A stretch of 64,000 nucleotides of DNA, taken from NCBI GenBank assembly GCA_041530395.1, contig CP136945.1:806001-870000 (forward strand). The letters are read 5' to 3'. Source of the DNA: Thermosynechococcaceae cyanobacterium Okahandja (GTDB taxonomy: Bacteria; Cyanobacteriota; Cyanobacteriia; Thermosynechococcales; Thermosynechococcaceae). Within the stretch, counting starts at the first letter, position 1; each line of letters begins with the position of its first letter. Both the position numbers and the translations under genes were made by a program. Below are positions 1 to 10,171 of this stretch, in pieces. Under the pieces are notes generated by a model. That model saw only the letters and a list, made by a program, of their open reading frames with translations. It had not been told where the DNA came from and searched no databases.

Positions 1-210
1 CCCCCGCAACAGCAGCCAACCGAAAATCGGAATATTGTCATAGGCGCGCAGGGGTGTGAGGCAGGCGGGACAACGCGACGGCGGGTAGAATAGCGATCGC
101 CCGTGGGGAATCCGATAGATAACGACATTGAGAAAGCTACCGACGGCAGATCCCAACAGGAAAACTAGGGCGTAACTACTCAGGGTAAAGAGCGTCAGGG
201 CAGTGATAGG
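1..210 (-). CDS. pilD: prepilin peptidase (type IV pilus), 5' part only
   Basis: This is the N-terminal part of an A24-family aspartic prepilin peptidase, which cleaves and N-methylates type IV prepilins in the inner membrane. The minus-strand frame reads [18 protein letters not shown] followed by CPAC and a later IPIFGW, the conserved N-terminal pattern with the first cysteine pair of the cytoplasmic zinc region. The catalytic aspartates lie beyond the window edge. The start is unclear: the frame is closed by a TAG at 211-213 and has no ATG before the conserved block. Translation may begin at a non-standard codon near 196-207, or at a TTG inside the first helix. It overlaps or abuts the 3' end of the small gene at 195-494, so the two may be co-transcribed. 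Confidence 0.8.
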
Positions 211-494
211 CTAGCAACTTCCGGTAAGTGATCAGAGGGGATAAAGCATTCTTGGGGCAGGAGGACGGGTTGAGTTGTAAAAATAACATGACCCCGCAGG
301 GTTTGCCGATTGACCGCCACGCCCGCTGGGGACGTGTTCACCCCATGAACTTGCTGATACAGATTATAAATGGATTGGGCAGCGGCTAATAAGGGTGTAT
401 CTACGGCTTCCATGGCTGGCAGAACTTTCATTTGCCCCACTCCTCGGCAATCGAACAAGAAATTAGGTATGGTGTCTGGCGTTGAGCCATTCAT
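195..494 (-). CDS. small hypothetical protein between mtnA and pilD
   Basis: A 99-residue reading frame begins with ATG at 494, 37 bases after the mtnA stop, and runs in the same direction. I do not recognise the family. The product has no signal peptide or membrane segment. It has a central stretch of about residues 25-50 that could form a helix ([17 protein letters not shown]) and ends in a proline-rich tail. No strong ribosome binding site is visible before the ATG. It is supported mainly by position: it fills the gap between two co-directional genes exactly, and its stop sits at the start of the pilD reading frame. It could still be a chance frame. Confidence 0.45.
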   Translation of the reverse strand: MNGSTPDTIPNFLFDCRGVGQMKVLPAMEAVDTPLLAAAQSIYNLYQQVHGVNTSPAGVAVNRQTLRGHVIFTTQPVLLPQECFIPSDHLPEVASLSLP

Positions 495-531
495 CAGTTC
501 TGCTGAAGCCAAGAACCTATGCAAAAGCCAT

Positions 532-1608
532 CTAGGCTGCACCAATTCCCTGAGCCAGATCCGCAGGGGTAAACACCCCCAATTCCGTAATGATGCCGGT
601 AATGAGGTGGGCGGGCGTAACGTCAAAGGCCGGATTGTAGAAGTCAACCCCTGCCGGGGCAATACGGCTGTAGCCCACTTGGTAAATTTCTTGGGGGTGG
701 CGCTCCTCAATAGGAATGTTCGCCCCAGTGGGCATCTGGGTGTCAATGGTAGAGAGGGGGGCAGCCACAAAAAAGGGAATCTGATGCGCTTGCGCCGCCA
801 AGGCAACGCTGTAGGTGCCAATTTTATTGGCGGTGTCACCGTTGCGGGCAATGCGATCAGCCCCGACCACCACGGCATCAATCATGCCCCGCTGCATACA
901 GTGAGCCGCCATGGTATCGGCAATTAGGGTTACCGGAATACCTTCTTGCACACACTCCCACGCCGTTAATTTTGCCCCTTGCAGCCGCGGTCGAGTTTCA
1001 TCCGCATAAAGCCGTTCCAGACGGTTGGCACGCCATGCTGAGCGCACCACCCCAAGGGCGGTACCGTAGCCTGCTGTTGCAAGGGCACCCGCATTGCAGT
1101 GGGTCAAGAGGCGCAGTTTTTCGGGCTGTTTGGGAAGCGCCGCTAAGCCGTGTTCGCCAATGGCTTGACAGGTGGCCACATCCTCACTGGCAATAGCTTG
1201 GGCAGTGGCCAGTAAATGGGCTTGCAGCTCTTCGAGGGTGGCAGTTTGGGTGCGAGCCGCCTCCAACATGCGATCAATGGCCCAAAAAAGATTCACGGCG
1301 GTCGGGCGTGTTTGCCGCAGTTCAGTGGCCACTGACTCTAGATGGGCAAGGAGTCCGGCGCGATCGCTGCCGCTGTACTCACGGGCACCCAACACCATAC
1401 CAAAGGCGGCGGCCACCCCAATGGCCGGAGCACCCCGCACAATCATGGTGCGAATGGCAGTGGCCATCTCTGCCGCCGTGGCAATGTCCTTTAACTCGTA
1501 GTCCGCCGGTAAGCGCGTCTGATCAATAAGCTGGACGCGATCGCCCTGCCACACTACAGGAAAAATAGCTCCCATACTCTCAGACACCAACACCCTGCCT
1601 CCTTGCAC
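532..1608 (-). CDS. mtnA: S-methyl-5-thioribose-1-phosphate isomerase
   Basis: It converts 5-methylthioribose-1-phosphate to 5-methylthioribulose-1-phosphate in the cytosolic methionine salvage pathway. The 358-residue product has the aIF-2B-like isomerase fold. The family's [15 protein letters not shown] segment lies at about residues 56-70. The catalytic cysteine is in [19 protein letters not shown] (Cys171), and the catalytic aspartate is in [18 protein letters not shown] (Asp251). Length is normal for the family. The first ATG is taken as the start; a second ATG twelve codons in would also give a full enzyme. No other methionine salvage gene is in this window. It lies four bases downstream of the small exported-protein gene and may share its transcript. 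Confidence 0.95.
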   Translation of the reverse strand: MQGGRVLVSESMGAIFPVVWQGDRVQLIDQTRLPADYELKDIATAAEMATAIRTMIVRGAPAIGVAAAFGMVLGAREYSGSDRAGLLAHLESVATELRQTRPTAVNLFWAIDRMLEAARTQTATLEELQAHLLATAQAIASEDVATCQAIGEHGLAALPKQPEKLRLLTHCNAGALATAGYGTALGVVRSAWRANRLERLYADETRPRLQGAKLTAWECVQEGIPVTLIADTMAAHCMQRGMIDAVVVGADRIARNGDTANKIGTYSVALAAQAHQIPFFVAAPLSTIDTQMPTGANIPIEERHPQEIYQVGYSRIAPAGVDFYNPAFDVTPAHLITGIITELGVFTPADLAQGIGAA

Positions 1609-1612
1609 TTGC

Positions 1613-2103
1613 TTAGCGATTGATCTCTCGCAATATACAGCGTAGGCTATCCCAAGTGCTCATATACACCAAATTATCAATTTGCCAGCGATCGCCCGTC
1701 TGCTTCAAAATCACCTTAATGGGCACCGCCGTGCCTTGCCGTCCCCGTAACCCAGCGATGACATCAATGTCCACCTCGGTTTGGCGCGGATCTGTGGCGG
1801 AAGGCCGGACATGGCGCACCCTCATACCCAGCGTGCTCACTTGGGTATAGGAAAAGGGATCAAAATCCAGCCATGCGCCATCTTGGGGCTGCTTGCGAAA
1901 GGCCGCCCTTAGCTCTTTGTACAGCGCCGGTGTCAGGGACTGCTGCTGTTGCTCTAATTGCTCACGGCTGTGATCTGGATGCTGGATCAGCCACTGATAG
2001 AACTGGGTCACGACCATTTGCGGCGGTGGCGTGGCGATCGCTACCGTTGTCAGTGATGTCAGTGACCCGAGGACTCCTATCCCTAGGGCTAGCCCAATTC
2101 GCA

Positions 2104-2104
<1 letters not shown>
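1613..2104 (-). CDS. small exported protein, DUF3828-like
   Basis: The product is 163 residues. It starts with a signal peptide ([18 protein letters not shown], probable cleavage near Ala-Thr-Pro at about 25). The mature part resembles the DUF3828/lumazine-binding-like fold: it opens with [14 protein letters not shown] and ends in a ligand-fold style strand pair with [20 protein letters not shown]. Function is unknown; the family is periplasmic. The ATG at 2104 overlaps the por stop by one base (TAATG on the coding strand), so I prefer it over an upstream start that would extend far into por. That overlap suggests translational coupling to por. The mtnA gene follows after 4 bases. Confidence 0.75.
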
Positions 2105-3108
<1,004 letters not shown>

Positions 3109-3250
3109 CTATTGATCCTGCCACAGAAGCGATCGCCCCCTAGGGGCTGCCCCACCAATAATTTACAGTTACTTAATAAATAGACGAATTACTTCATTAA
3201 GTTCTGTATTTATGCCTCACCTCGGCTATCTTCCCCATTGGCAAGGTTCT

Positions 3251-4120
3251 ATGACGCGTCGTTCCCCTCTCCCACCGTGGCTCCGCAAACCCCTAGGCAA
3301 AGCCAGTGAGCTATCCACCGTGCAGCAGCTTATTCGGCAGCACGGCATTCACACCATTTGTGAAGAGGGGCGCTGCCCCAACCGCGGTGAGTGCTACGCC
3401 CACAAAACAGCCACTTTTTTACTGTTGGGGGCAACCTGCACCCGTGCTTGCGCCTTTTGTCAAGTGGATAAGGGTCATGCCCCCATGACTGTGGATCTGG
3501 ACGAACCGGCAAAAGTGGCGGCAGCCGTAGCCACCCTTGGGTTGGACTACGTTGTGCTCACCAGTGTGGCACGGGATGACTTGCCGGATCAGGGAGCCGG
3601 ACAGTTTGTGGCCACCATACAAGCCATTCGCCACGTTCGCCCCCAGACGCAAATTGAAGTCCTTACCCCGGACTTTCGGATGGATCGGGGGCGGCTGAGC
3701 CAGCGAGACTGCATTGCCCAAATTGTTGCCCTCGAACCCGCCTGTTATAACCACAACCTCGAAACCGTGGAGCGGCTGCAAGGACCGGTACGGCGGGGTG
3801 CCACCTACGCCAGTTCATTGCAGGTACTGGCAACCGTTAAAGACCTCAATCCCCAGATTCCCACCAAATCCGGCCTCATGCTGGGTCTCGGAGAAAGCGA
3901 AGCGGAAATTATTGCCACCCTCAAGGATTTACGAGCCGTCGGGTGCGATCGCCTCACGTTGGGGCAGTACCTTGCCCCGTCCCTTGCTCACCATCCCGTC
4001 GTTAAATACTGGACCCCAGCAGAGTTTAGCCGCCTCGGTGAAATTGCTAAAGCACTGGGGTTCTCTCATGTACGCTCAGGCCCATTGGTGCGCAGTTCCT
4101 ACCATGCCGCGGTGCCGTAG
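3251..4120 (+). CDS. lipA: lipoyl synthase
   Basis: This radical SAM enzyme inserts two sulfurs into octanoyl groups on the lipoyl domains of 2-oxoacid dehydrogenases and the glycine cleavage H protein. From ATG 3251 the product is 289 residues. The auxiliary cluster cysteines are Cys37, Cys42 and Cys48 ([12 protein letters not shown]). The radical SAM CxxxCxxC cluster is Cys63, Cys67 and Cys70 (CTRACAFC). The C-terminal RSSY motif is present (VRSSYHAA). An ATG at 3212 gives 13 extra residues that do not look like the family; the internal start fits better. The gene converges on psbA, with the psbA terminator in between. Cyanobacteria often have more than one lipA, so this may be one of two. 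Confidence 0.94.
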   Translation: MTRRSPLPPWLRKPLGKASELSTVQQLIRQHGIHTICEEGRCPNRGECYAHKTATFLLLGATCTRACAFCQVDKGHAPMTVDLDEPAKVAAAVATLGLDYVVLTSVARDDLPDQGAGQFVATIQAIRHVRPQTQIEVLTPDFRMDRGRLSQRDCIAQIVALEPACYNHNLETVERLQGPVRRGATYASSLQVLATVKDLNPQIPTKSGLMLGLGESEAEIIATLKDLRAVGCDRLTLGQYLAPSLAHHPVVKYWTPAEFSRLGEIAKALGFSHVRSGPLVRSSYHAAVP

Positions 4121-4125
4121 CTGCA

Positions 4126-4157
4126 CAAAAAAACCGCCCCTCAGCAAAGAGGCGGTT
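4126..4157 (-). terminator. intrinsic terminator of psbA
   Basis: On the minus strand a stem AACCGCCTC...GAGGGGCGGTT with a short loop is followed directly by a run of seven to eight T residues (A-run at 4126-4133 on the plus strand). It lies 38 bases past the psbA stop, which is the expected place. It is oriented for psbA, not for the convergent lipA. Confidence 0.85.
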
Positions 4158-4194
4158 CCTTAACCTAGCCAATAGCTAGGACTAACTGGGCAAC

Positions 4195-5277
4195 TTAGCC
4201 GTTGATGCTCGGGGCAATCATGGCCACAGGCGCAGACTCCGCACTGGCCAAGTCAAGCGGGAAGTTGTGAGCATTCCGCTCGTGCATCACTTCCATCCCC
4301 AAGTTGGCACGGTTGATGATGTCCGCCCAAGTGTTGATCACGTTGCCTTGAGCGTCAACCACCGAGTGGTTGAAGTTGAACCCGTTCAGGTTGAAGGCCA
4401 TGGTGCTGATGCCGAGAGCGGTGAACCAGATACCAATCACCGGCCACGCAGCCAAGAAGAAGTGCAGCGCACGGCTGTTGTTGAAGCTGGCGTATTGGAA
4501 GATCAGGCGACCAAAGTAACCGTGGGCAGCCACGATGTTGTAGGTCTCTTCTTCCTGACCAAATTTGTAGCCGTAGTTTTGCGACTCGGTTTCGGTGGTT
4601 TCACGAATCAGGCTGGAGGTCACCAGCGAACCGTGCATGGCGGAGAACAGAGCGCCACCAAAGACACCGGCCACACCCAACTGGTGGAAGGGGTGCATCA
4701 GGATGTTGTGCTCCGCTTGGAACACCAACATGAAGTTGAAGGTACCGGAGATACCGAGGGGCATCCCATCGGAGAAGCTGCCTTGACCAATGGGGTAGAT
4801 CAAGAACACAGCGGTAGCGGCAGCCACAGGCGCAGAGTAGGCCACGCAAATCCAAGGACGCATCCCAAGGCGGTAGCTGAGTTCCCACTCCCGACCCATG
4901 TAGCAGAAGACACCAATCAGGAAGTGGAAAATAATGAGCTGGTAAGGGCCACCGTTGTAGAGCCACTCATCAAGAGAAGCGGCTTCCCAGATGGGGTAGA
5001 AGTGCAGACCAATGGCGTTGCTCGAAGGCACAACCGCACCAGTGATGATGTTGTTGCCGTAGATCAACGAGCCAGCCACCGGCTCACGGATACCATCGAT
5101 GTCCACGGGAGGAGCAGCGATGAAGGCAATCACAAAGCAAGCAGTAGCAGCGAGCAGGGTGGGGATCATCAACACACCAAACCAGCCCACATAGAGGCGG
5201 TTGTTGGTGCTGGTGACCCAGCTACAAAATTGCTCCCACAGGTTCAACTGCTCGCGACGTTGTAAAACAGTCGTCAT
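4195..5277 (-). CDS. psbA: photosystem II D1 protein, Glu130 (high-light) form
   Basis: D1 is the reaction-centre core subunit of photosystem II in the thylakoid membrane; it binds P680, pheophytin, QB and most of the Mn4CaO5 cluster. The start chosen ([10 protein letters not shown]) gives the usual 360 residues. Visible key residues are Tyr161 (TyrZ), Asp170, Glu189, His190, His198, His215, Ser264, His272, His332, Glu333 and Asp342. The cleavage site is after Ala344, with a normal 16-residue extension. Residue 130 is Glu, residue 173 is Pro and residue 124 is Phe. This combination marks the high-light/stress D1 variant (PsbA3-like in thermophilic cyanobacteria) rather than the Gln130 form. 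Only one copy is in this window; other psbA genes are expected elsewhere. Confidence 0.98.
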   Translation of the reverse strand: MTTVLQRREQLNLWEQFCSWVTSTNNRLYVGWFGVLMIPTLLAATACFVIAFIAAPPVDIDGIREPVAGSLIYGNNIITGAVVPSSNAIGLHFYPIWEAASLDEWLYNGGPYQLIIFHFLIGVFCYMGREWELSYRLGMRPWICVAYSAPVAAATAVFLIYPIGQGSFSDGMPLGISGTFNFMLVFQAEHNILMHPFHQLGVAGVFGGALFSAMHGSLVTSSLIRETTETESQNYGYKFGQEEETYNIVAAHGYFGRLIFQYASFNNSRALHFFLAAWPVIGIWFTALGISTMAFNLNGFNFNHSVVDAQGNVINTWADIINRANLGMEVMHERNAHNFPLDLASAESAPVAMIAPSING

Positions 5278-5396
5278 AATGATAAGTCCTGTTGAACAAA
5301 ATGAATGAATGTTACAAACCGTGCCCACAGCTTGAACGCTCACCCAGAAGGATATTCGGGGTTGCATCGCAGCTTTATGAGCCGGAATGTAACTTT

Positions 5397-5426
5397 ATAT
5401 TAATCAAATCGCGACCAAATTGTAAA
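5397..5426 (-). promoter_or_regulatory. predicted psbA promoter
   Basis: On the minus strand TTTACA (5426-5421) and TAATAT (5402-5397) are separated by 18 bases and lie about 120 bases before the psbA ATG. This is a sigma70-type arrangement with a long 5' leader, which is typical of psbA genes. It is a sequence prediction only; no start site is known from this window. Confidence 0.55.
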
Positions 5427-5471
5427 GGGTTGTGTCCAAATTTTTGTTTTTATTAATGATTCTCCGGTAGA

Positions 5472-6719
5472 TCAAAAATCACTGCGGGACTGCTGACTGG
5501 GGATCCAAGCTATGGGTAGGGTGCAGAGGTAACTGGCGAGGGTGGCGGTTGTAATCAGGGGGAGCATTGCCGTGTGGGAGATCACCGAGAGGATGATCGC
5601 TAAGCTGAGGGGGGTTTTGGTAACGGCGACCGTTACGGCGGCCATGGTTGTTACCAAGGCAATACTCACAGGAATGCCGGGGAATACCTGATGGGCCGCC
5701 ATGCCCATGCAGGAGCCAACAAACAGGAGGGGAAAGACCACGCCACCGCGGAAGCCCCCGTGCAAGCAGAGGCTGAGGGCGAACACCTTAAAGACAGCAG
5801 CGGCAACTAAAATTTGAGGGCTGTAGTGTGTGCCGATGCGAATGACCTGTTCAATTTGGCGCTCACCATAAAAAAGGGTAATGGGGTGGAGCAGGGCAAT
5901 CAGGCCAATGACCAATCCAACACCAACAATGAGGAGGAGGGGGTGCTGTTTATAGGGGGCGAGCCAGTACCCAAGGAGGCGATGCACCAGAATAAAGAAG
6001 ACCCCCACCGCTGCGCCAAGGAGGCCAAGGGCAAGGGAAATACCAATATCCTCAGGTCGCAGGGCATCGTAGGGGGGCAGACGATAAATGCCACCAATGC
6101 TGGTACCCGTGATCACCCGAAAAATGGTAAAGCCGCAAAAGGCCGAAATCAGGGTTGGAATAATGGCTTCATAAAACTCGAGACTGCGCCGATGGGGTAC
6201 CTCTAGGACAAAGAGGGCGGCCCCCAAGGGGGCGCTAAAAAAGACCCCCATCCCTGCCGCCATGCCGCAGAGGGTAAGGATGCGTGCCACGTTAGCGGAT
6301 ACCTGCAAACGGGTCGCGAACCAACTGGCTAGGCCGCCGCTAATGTCGATAATTGGACTTTCCGGACCAGCGCTACTGCCAAAAAGCAACGAGAGCCACG
6401 AGGCCAGAGCCATCCCCGGCAGGTAGCGATAGCTCAGTTTGCCATCCCGGTGTAGTTCCGCCACGGCATCGGCAAGGCCACCGGTGGCACCGAGAAACTT
6501 GACGGATAAGCCCACCAATAGTCCGCCTGTGGCGGTAATCAGGGGAATGTAGGGGTAGAGGTGTGCCCATGTGCCAATAGTGACTAAGTTGGGTTCGGTG
6601 CCCCACAGCAGGGCAAACCCCAGTTTCAGCACTTGGTAAAAGGTGGTGGAGACTATCCCGCCAAGGATGCCCACAAGCAGGGCGTAGAAGAGCAGGCGAG
6701 GATAGGACAGGCGGGTCAT
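5472..6719 (-). CDS. ClC-family chloride channel or Cl-/H+ antiporter
   Basis: This is a 415-residue multi-span membrane protein of the ClC family without C-terminal CBS domains. The anion-pathway motif GSSAGPESP is at 114-122, corresponding to the GxxxGPESP/GREGP filter region. A second signature GAALFVLE follows at about 164-172. A later TKTPLSLAIILSV segment matches the C-terminal half. Whether it works as channel or exchanger cannot be read from the sequence. It starts only 10 bases after the stop of the GldG-like ABC gene and is co-directional, so it is probably the last gene of a four-gene operon. Confidence 0.9.
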   Translation of the reverse strand: MTRLSYPRLLFYALLVGILGGIVSTTFYQVLKLGFALLWGTEPNLVTIGTWAHLYPYIPLITATGGLLVGLSVKFLGATGGLADAVAELHRDGKLSYRYLPGMALASWLSLLFGSSAGPESPIIDISGGLASWFATRLQVSANVARILTLCGMAAGMGVFFSAPLGAALFVLEVPHRRSLEFYEAIIPTLISAFCGFTIFRVITGTSIGGIYRLPPYDALRPEDIGISLALGLLGAAVGVFFILVHRLLGYWLAPYKQHPLLLIVGVGLVIGLIALLHPITLFYGERQIEQVIRIGTHYSPQILVAAAVFKVFALSLCLHGGFRGGVVFPLLFVGSCMGMAAHQVFPGIPVSIALVTTMAAVTVAVTKTPLSLAIILSVISHTAMLPLITTATLASYLCTLPIAWIPSQQSRSDF

Positions 6720-6729
6720 GGGCGCAGGG

Positions 6730-8271
6730 TTAGCGTCGCCGCCACCACACTACCACAGCCCAGCCGAAGGCCAACAGTGGCAGTAGAAACACGGCGCTTA
6801 TTTCAATCCAACGACTGGTGGTGACATTCAGTTGCAGGCGGCGATTGGTGGTTTCGCGGGGGCGCAAGGAGAGTTCCTGTGCGTCGCGATCGCCCAACCA
6901 GAGCACCGAATTCACAAATAGATCGCTGTTAATGCCTTGGTAGGCAATGACACCATCCGTGGCAAATTCAGAATCCCCAAACACCACGAGCCGCGCTTGC
7001 TGCGGCGGATCCTCACTGAGGGTGCGGGTTACGGCCACAGCCACCGGCAGCGGCCCAAGGGTATCGACTCCTTCGGTAAATTCCAGATCCCCAGACTGCC
7101 AATCGGTTTCTGCCCATGTTTGGGAGCCGGAAAGCGCTAGCTCAACAATATCGTCATCCTTTACCGGTTCAATGCGAATGGCTTGGGCACGGGGGAAGAC
7201 ACTCGGACCTTGGGCAAAGCGTTGGGTAATCGGGTGATTGCCATAGGTGGTCACAATAATAGTGTCGGGGCCAAGCCCCACCTGCTGCCCCACACCAGAG
7301 CCATCAATCACCCAGCGGTTATCAAGGGTTAACCCCCAATCCTTAAGTAGATCCTCTAGACCCACATTGACATCCACATCCAGCATCAGCAGGAGGCTAC
7401 CACCGCCATTCAAATAACTCTTGAGCAGGTCTTCCTCAAGGCGTAAAAAGGGTTGGCGCGGACCGGCCACCACAATGATGTCGGCATCCTCTGGCACGGT
7501 GCCTTTTTCTAGCAGATTCAGGGGCAGCAGTTCAACATCCCGTTGCTCAAGGAGTTTAGCCACTGCTCCCAAGCTGGCGGAGCCACCCGTGAGGGGGAGT
7601 TCGTTGTGCCCGGTGGTAAAGTAGGCGGTGACGGTGCGATCGCTAGTGACCCGAATGATCGCAGGGGTGAGGTTACGCTCTGAGAGGTCTTCATCAATGC
7701 GCTGGGTTTTGCTGCCCGCCTTAACGATGACTTGCCCCACTTGGGTGACGTTGTACTCGCGAGCCACGCTGGGTTGGGCTTGGGGATCGACAAATTCAAA
7801 GGAGAGGCGGTTATTGGATTGGCGACGGTATTGCTCTAACAGGAGGCGATCGCGACTGGCGGCATTGGTATCAAATACCAACACCTGCACAGGTTCCTCC
7901 AAGTTTTGCAGGACATCACGGGTTTCGACGGCAAGGGTAAAGGATTGATTTTCGGTCAGATCAATCTCAACGCTGTAGCGATTGCCGAGAAAATTCACCA
8001 CCGCCACCAGAACAATGACGGCTATCACGGTGAGGATGGCATTCGTACTGGTTTGGGTGGATCGCCGTCCCCAAAACCCGCTGGACACCCGACTTTGCAA
8101 AATGAGCCACAGGAGTAGCGCCCCTCCCCCCCCACTCAACAGGGTCAGGGGCAGCCAATCCCAGCGATCGCTAACGATGCCTGCGGTGGTGCCAGCAATG
8201 ATTAATAGGGGAGCGGCCCATAGGAGTACGTTGGCTAGGGTTGCCGATGAACTAAGGGCAAAGCGTTTCAT
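6730..8271 (-). CDS. GldG-like ABC-transporter auxiliary protein
   Basis: The 513-residue product has two N-terminal membrane segments (about 13-30 and 38-58), a third at about 85-103, a large extracytoplasmic part and a final membrane segment near 490-508 ending in WRRR. The soluble part resembles the GldG / ABC-type auxiliary family (IDLTENQSFTLAVETRDVL, then ITSDRTVTAYFTTGHNE-type strands and FGDSEFATDG). Proteins of this family pair with an ABC-2 permease and ATPase, here encoded immediately upstream. In gliding bacteria the GldAFG set is needed for motility; in cyanobacteria the substrate is not established. It lies 12 bases after the permease gene. Confidence 0.85.
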   Translation of the reverse strand: MKRFALSSSATLANVLLWAAPLLIIAGTTAGIVSDRWDWLPLTLLSGGGGALLLWLILQSRVSSGFWGRRSTQTSTNAILTVIAVIVLVAVVNFLGNRYSVEIDLTENQSFTLAVETRDVLQNLEEPVQVLVFDTNAASRDRLLLEQYRRQSNNRLSFEFVDPQAQPSVAREYNVTQVGQVIVKAGSKTQRIDEDLSERNLTPAIIRVTSDRTVTAYFTTGHNELPLTGGSASLGAVAKLLEQRDVELLPLNLLEKGTVPEDADIIVVAGPRQPFLRLEEDLLKSYLNGGGSLLLMLDVDVNVGLEDLLKDWGLTLDNRWVIDGSGVGQQVGLGPDTIIVTTYGNHPITQRFAQGPSVFPRAQAIRIEPVKDDDIVELALSGSQTWAETDWQSGDLEFTEGVDTLGPLPVAVAVTRTLSEDPPQQARLVVFGDSEFATDGVIAYQGINSDLFVNSVLWLGDRDAQELSLRPRETTNRRLQLNVTTSRWIEISAVFLLPLLAFGWAVVVWWRRR

Positions 8272-8283
8272 GAGTTTGACCCC

Positions 8284-9117
8284 CTAATTCCGTTGGTAGC
8301 GAAAGGCATCGATCGACTGCGCCGTTAAGAAAATGCCTAAAAAGATATAACTGCCAAACACCACAAGGCTACTGGTGCGAAACACCCCCCGCGTTAGGGT
8401 GGAAAAATGCTCAATCGGAGAAAGGTAGGTGAGCACGTCGCTAAGGGTGCCGCCGGTATTCTTCGCCAAAATATCGAGCGTCCACAGGATTAGCAATACC
8501 GCAAACCCCAAAATGGCCGCCAAGATGGTGCTGTCGGTCAGGGACGATAAAAACATCCCCAAGGCTAAGATGGCTGCCGCTAGCAGCAGTAGGCCACCAT
8601 TCCCGGCCAGAATCAGCCAGGGGGAGAGGGGTGGGGTACTGTTTTGGAGGGTAACAAACTGGTAGATGACGACAGGCAGTAACAGGGTGGCATAGAAGGT
8701 GAGGACGGCCAACAGTTTGCTGCTGGCCACGCACCAATTGGTAATGGGCGAGGTGGCCAACAGTTCGAGGGTGCCGCGTTTGCGCTCTTCGGTGTAAAGC
8801 CCCATGGAGAGCATGGGCAAGATCACCTGAGAAATGGATCCCAGTAGCCCTAAAAAACTTTCGAGAATGAGCTTAGGGACATCGACGGCTTGGGCGGGGG
8901 CACCGAACTGCTGTTGTAGCAAATCCTGTTGTGCCACTTGGCCAATGATCGTGGTCATCACCACGACAAAAAAGAGGCCACTGAGCAGCCAGAAGACCCC
9001 GGCAATGACGTAGTAAAAGGGGGCGCTGAAGTAGCTTTGCAGTTCACGGCGATAGATAGCCAAAATGTTGGCCAAAATGACGCGGCCACCTTGGAACGAG
9101 AGGCTAGGCATTGGCAT
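8284..9117 (-). CDS. ABC-2 type permease (GldF-like)
   Basis: The 277-residue product has six predicted membrane segments and the ABC-2 layout: a short cytoplasmic start (IYRRELQSYFSAPFYYVIAG), a long loop after the first helix with the ERKRGTLELLATSPI segment that contacts the ATPase, and a hydrophobic C-terminal half. It forms the membrane pore for the ATPase encoded upstream and is followed by the GldG-like subunit. The start overlaps the ATPase gene by 14 bases. An internal start a few codons later is also possible. Confidence 0.88.
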   Translation of the reverse strand: MPMPSLSFQGGRVILANILAIYRRELQSYFSAPFYYVIAGVFWLLSGLFFVVVMTTIIGQVAQQDLLQQQFGAPAQAVDVPKLILESFLGLLGSISQVILPMLSMGLYTEERKRGTLELLATSPITNWCVASSKLLAVLTFYATLLLPVVIYQFVTLQNSTPPLSPWLILAGNGGLLLLAAAILALGMFLSSLTDSTILAAILGFAVLLILWTLDILAKNTGGTLSDVLTYLSPIEHFSTLTRGVFRTSSLVVFGSYIFLGIFLTAQSIDAFRYQRN

Positions 9118-10090
9118 CCTCCGCGATCGTGACTTCAGCAGGGGTCGGCTCGGCGGCAGTCACATCATCGGTGGTGAGCTTGAGGAACACCTCTTCAAGG
9201 TTGGCTTGGGAGCGGCGCATTTCGTAAAGGTGCATACCATTTTGGACGAGGAGCGTGGCCAGATCGGCACCAATTTCTTCAGGGCTGCTAACCCGCAGTT
9301 GTTGGCGGGGTGCCCCGTCGTTGCTGAGCCAATTGACGTTGTGGAGTTGCGGCATCTGGGTGAGCAGGGCTTGAATCTGCTGGCGATCGCCCACCAGTTC
9401 GAGGTCGTAGGTATAGCTGCCACTAAGCTGCTGCATCAATTCATCTAGCTTGCCCACCCCTGCCACTTCGCCCTTATTAATAATCACAGCGCGATCGCAG
9501 GTCATGCTCACTTCTGCCAAAATGTGGGTGGACAGAATGACCGTATGCTGGCCAGCAAGGGTTTGGATGAGATTGCGCACCTCAATAATTTGACGTGGGT
9601 CTAGTCCCACCGTGGGTTCATCCAGAATAATAGCGGGCGGGTCGTGGACAATGGCTTGGGCAATGCCCACCCGCTGCCGATACCCCTTCGAGAGCTTGCG
9701 AATAATGGTCTGCTGACGATCGAGGAGGCCGCAGCTTTTAAGGGCATAATTCACCCGCGTGGGGCGATCGCCCGCACTCACCCCCTTAATCCGGGCCACA
9801 AAGTGGAGATAGCCCCCTACGGTCATTTCGGTGTAGAGGGGGGGATTCTCTGGCAGGTAGCCAATCCGCTGGCGCACGGCCATTGGATCGGTGTGGACTT
9901 CATAGCCAGCAATGGCGGCGGTGCCACTGGTGGCCGGTAAATAGCCGGCCAAAATGCGCATCGTTGTGGTTTTGCCCGCACCGTTGGGGCCAAGGAGTCC
10001 TAAAATTTCACCCGTCGCTGCCGTAAAGCTAACGTCGCGCAGGGCAACCGTTGTGCCGTACACTTTGGTCAGGTGCTCAACCTGAATCAT
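9104..10090 (-). CDS. ABC transporter ATPase (GldA-like)
   Basis: The 328-residue ATPase has Walker A GPNGAGKTT at 34-42, a signature region LSKGYRQRVGIAQAI at about 133-147 and Walker B ILDEPTVGLDP at about 155-165. A switch histidine follows in ILSTHILAE. The C-terminal 100 residues are the extra domain seen in ABC-2 export ATPases. It is the first gene of the minus-strand run ATPase-permease-GldG-ClC. Exported substrate is unknown. Confidence 0.92.
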   Translation of the reverse strand: MIQVEHLTKVYGTTVALRDVSFTAATGEILGLLGPNGAGKTTTMRILAGYLPATSGTAAIAGYEVHTDPMAVRQRIGYLPENPPLYTEMTVGGYLHFVARIKGVSAGDRPTRVNYALKSCGLLDRQQTIIRKLSKGYRQRVGIAQAIVHDPPAIILDEPTVGLDPRQIIEVRNLIQTLAGQHTVILSTHILAEVSMTCDRAVIINKGEVAGVGKLDELMQQLSGSYTYDLELVGDRQQIQALLTQMPQLHNVNWLSNDGAPRQQLRVSSPEEIGADLATLLVQNGMHLYEMRRSQANLEEVFLKLTTDDVTAAEPTPAEVTIAEDANA

Positions 10091-10171
10091 GGCGTCGCCT
10101 CAACAACCGTGTTCGTCGCTACGGGAAGCACTGGAACACGATCATACCCCCTTTTGCCCCCAGCAAGGGTG

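Noticed and set aside
532-881. Open frame on the minus strand that spans from inside mtnA into the small gene at 195-494
   Set aside because: The part within mtnA is a shifted-frame shadow. Only the portion after the mtnA stop, from ATG 494, is a credible gene.
4267-5265. A long plus-strand open frame opposite psbA
   Set aside because: It is the antisense of a highly codon-biased gene. The product is low-complexity His/Val/Gly with no fold signature; psbA on the other strand is certain.
7967-8158. Short frames opposite the GldG-like gene, and many similar ones opposite other genes
   Set aside because: They are reverse or shifted frames within well-identified genes, with no start signals, domains or consistent composition.
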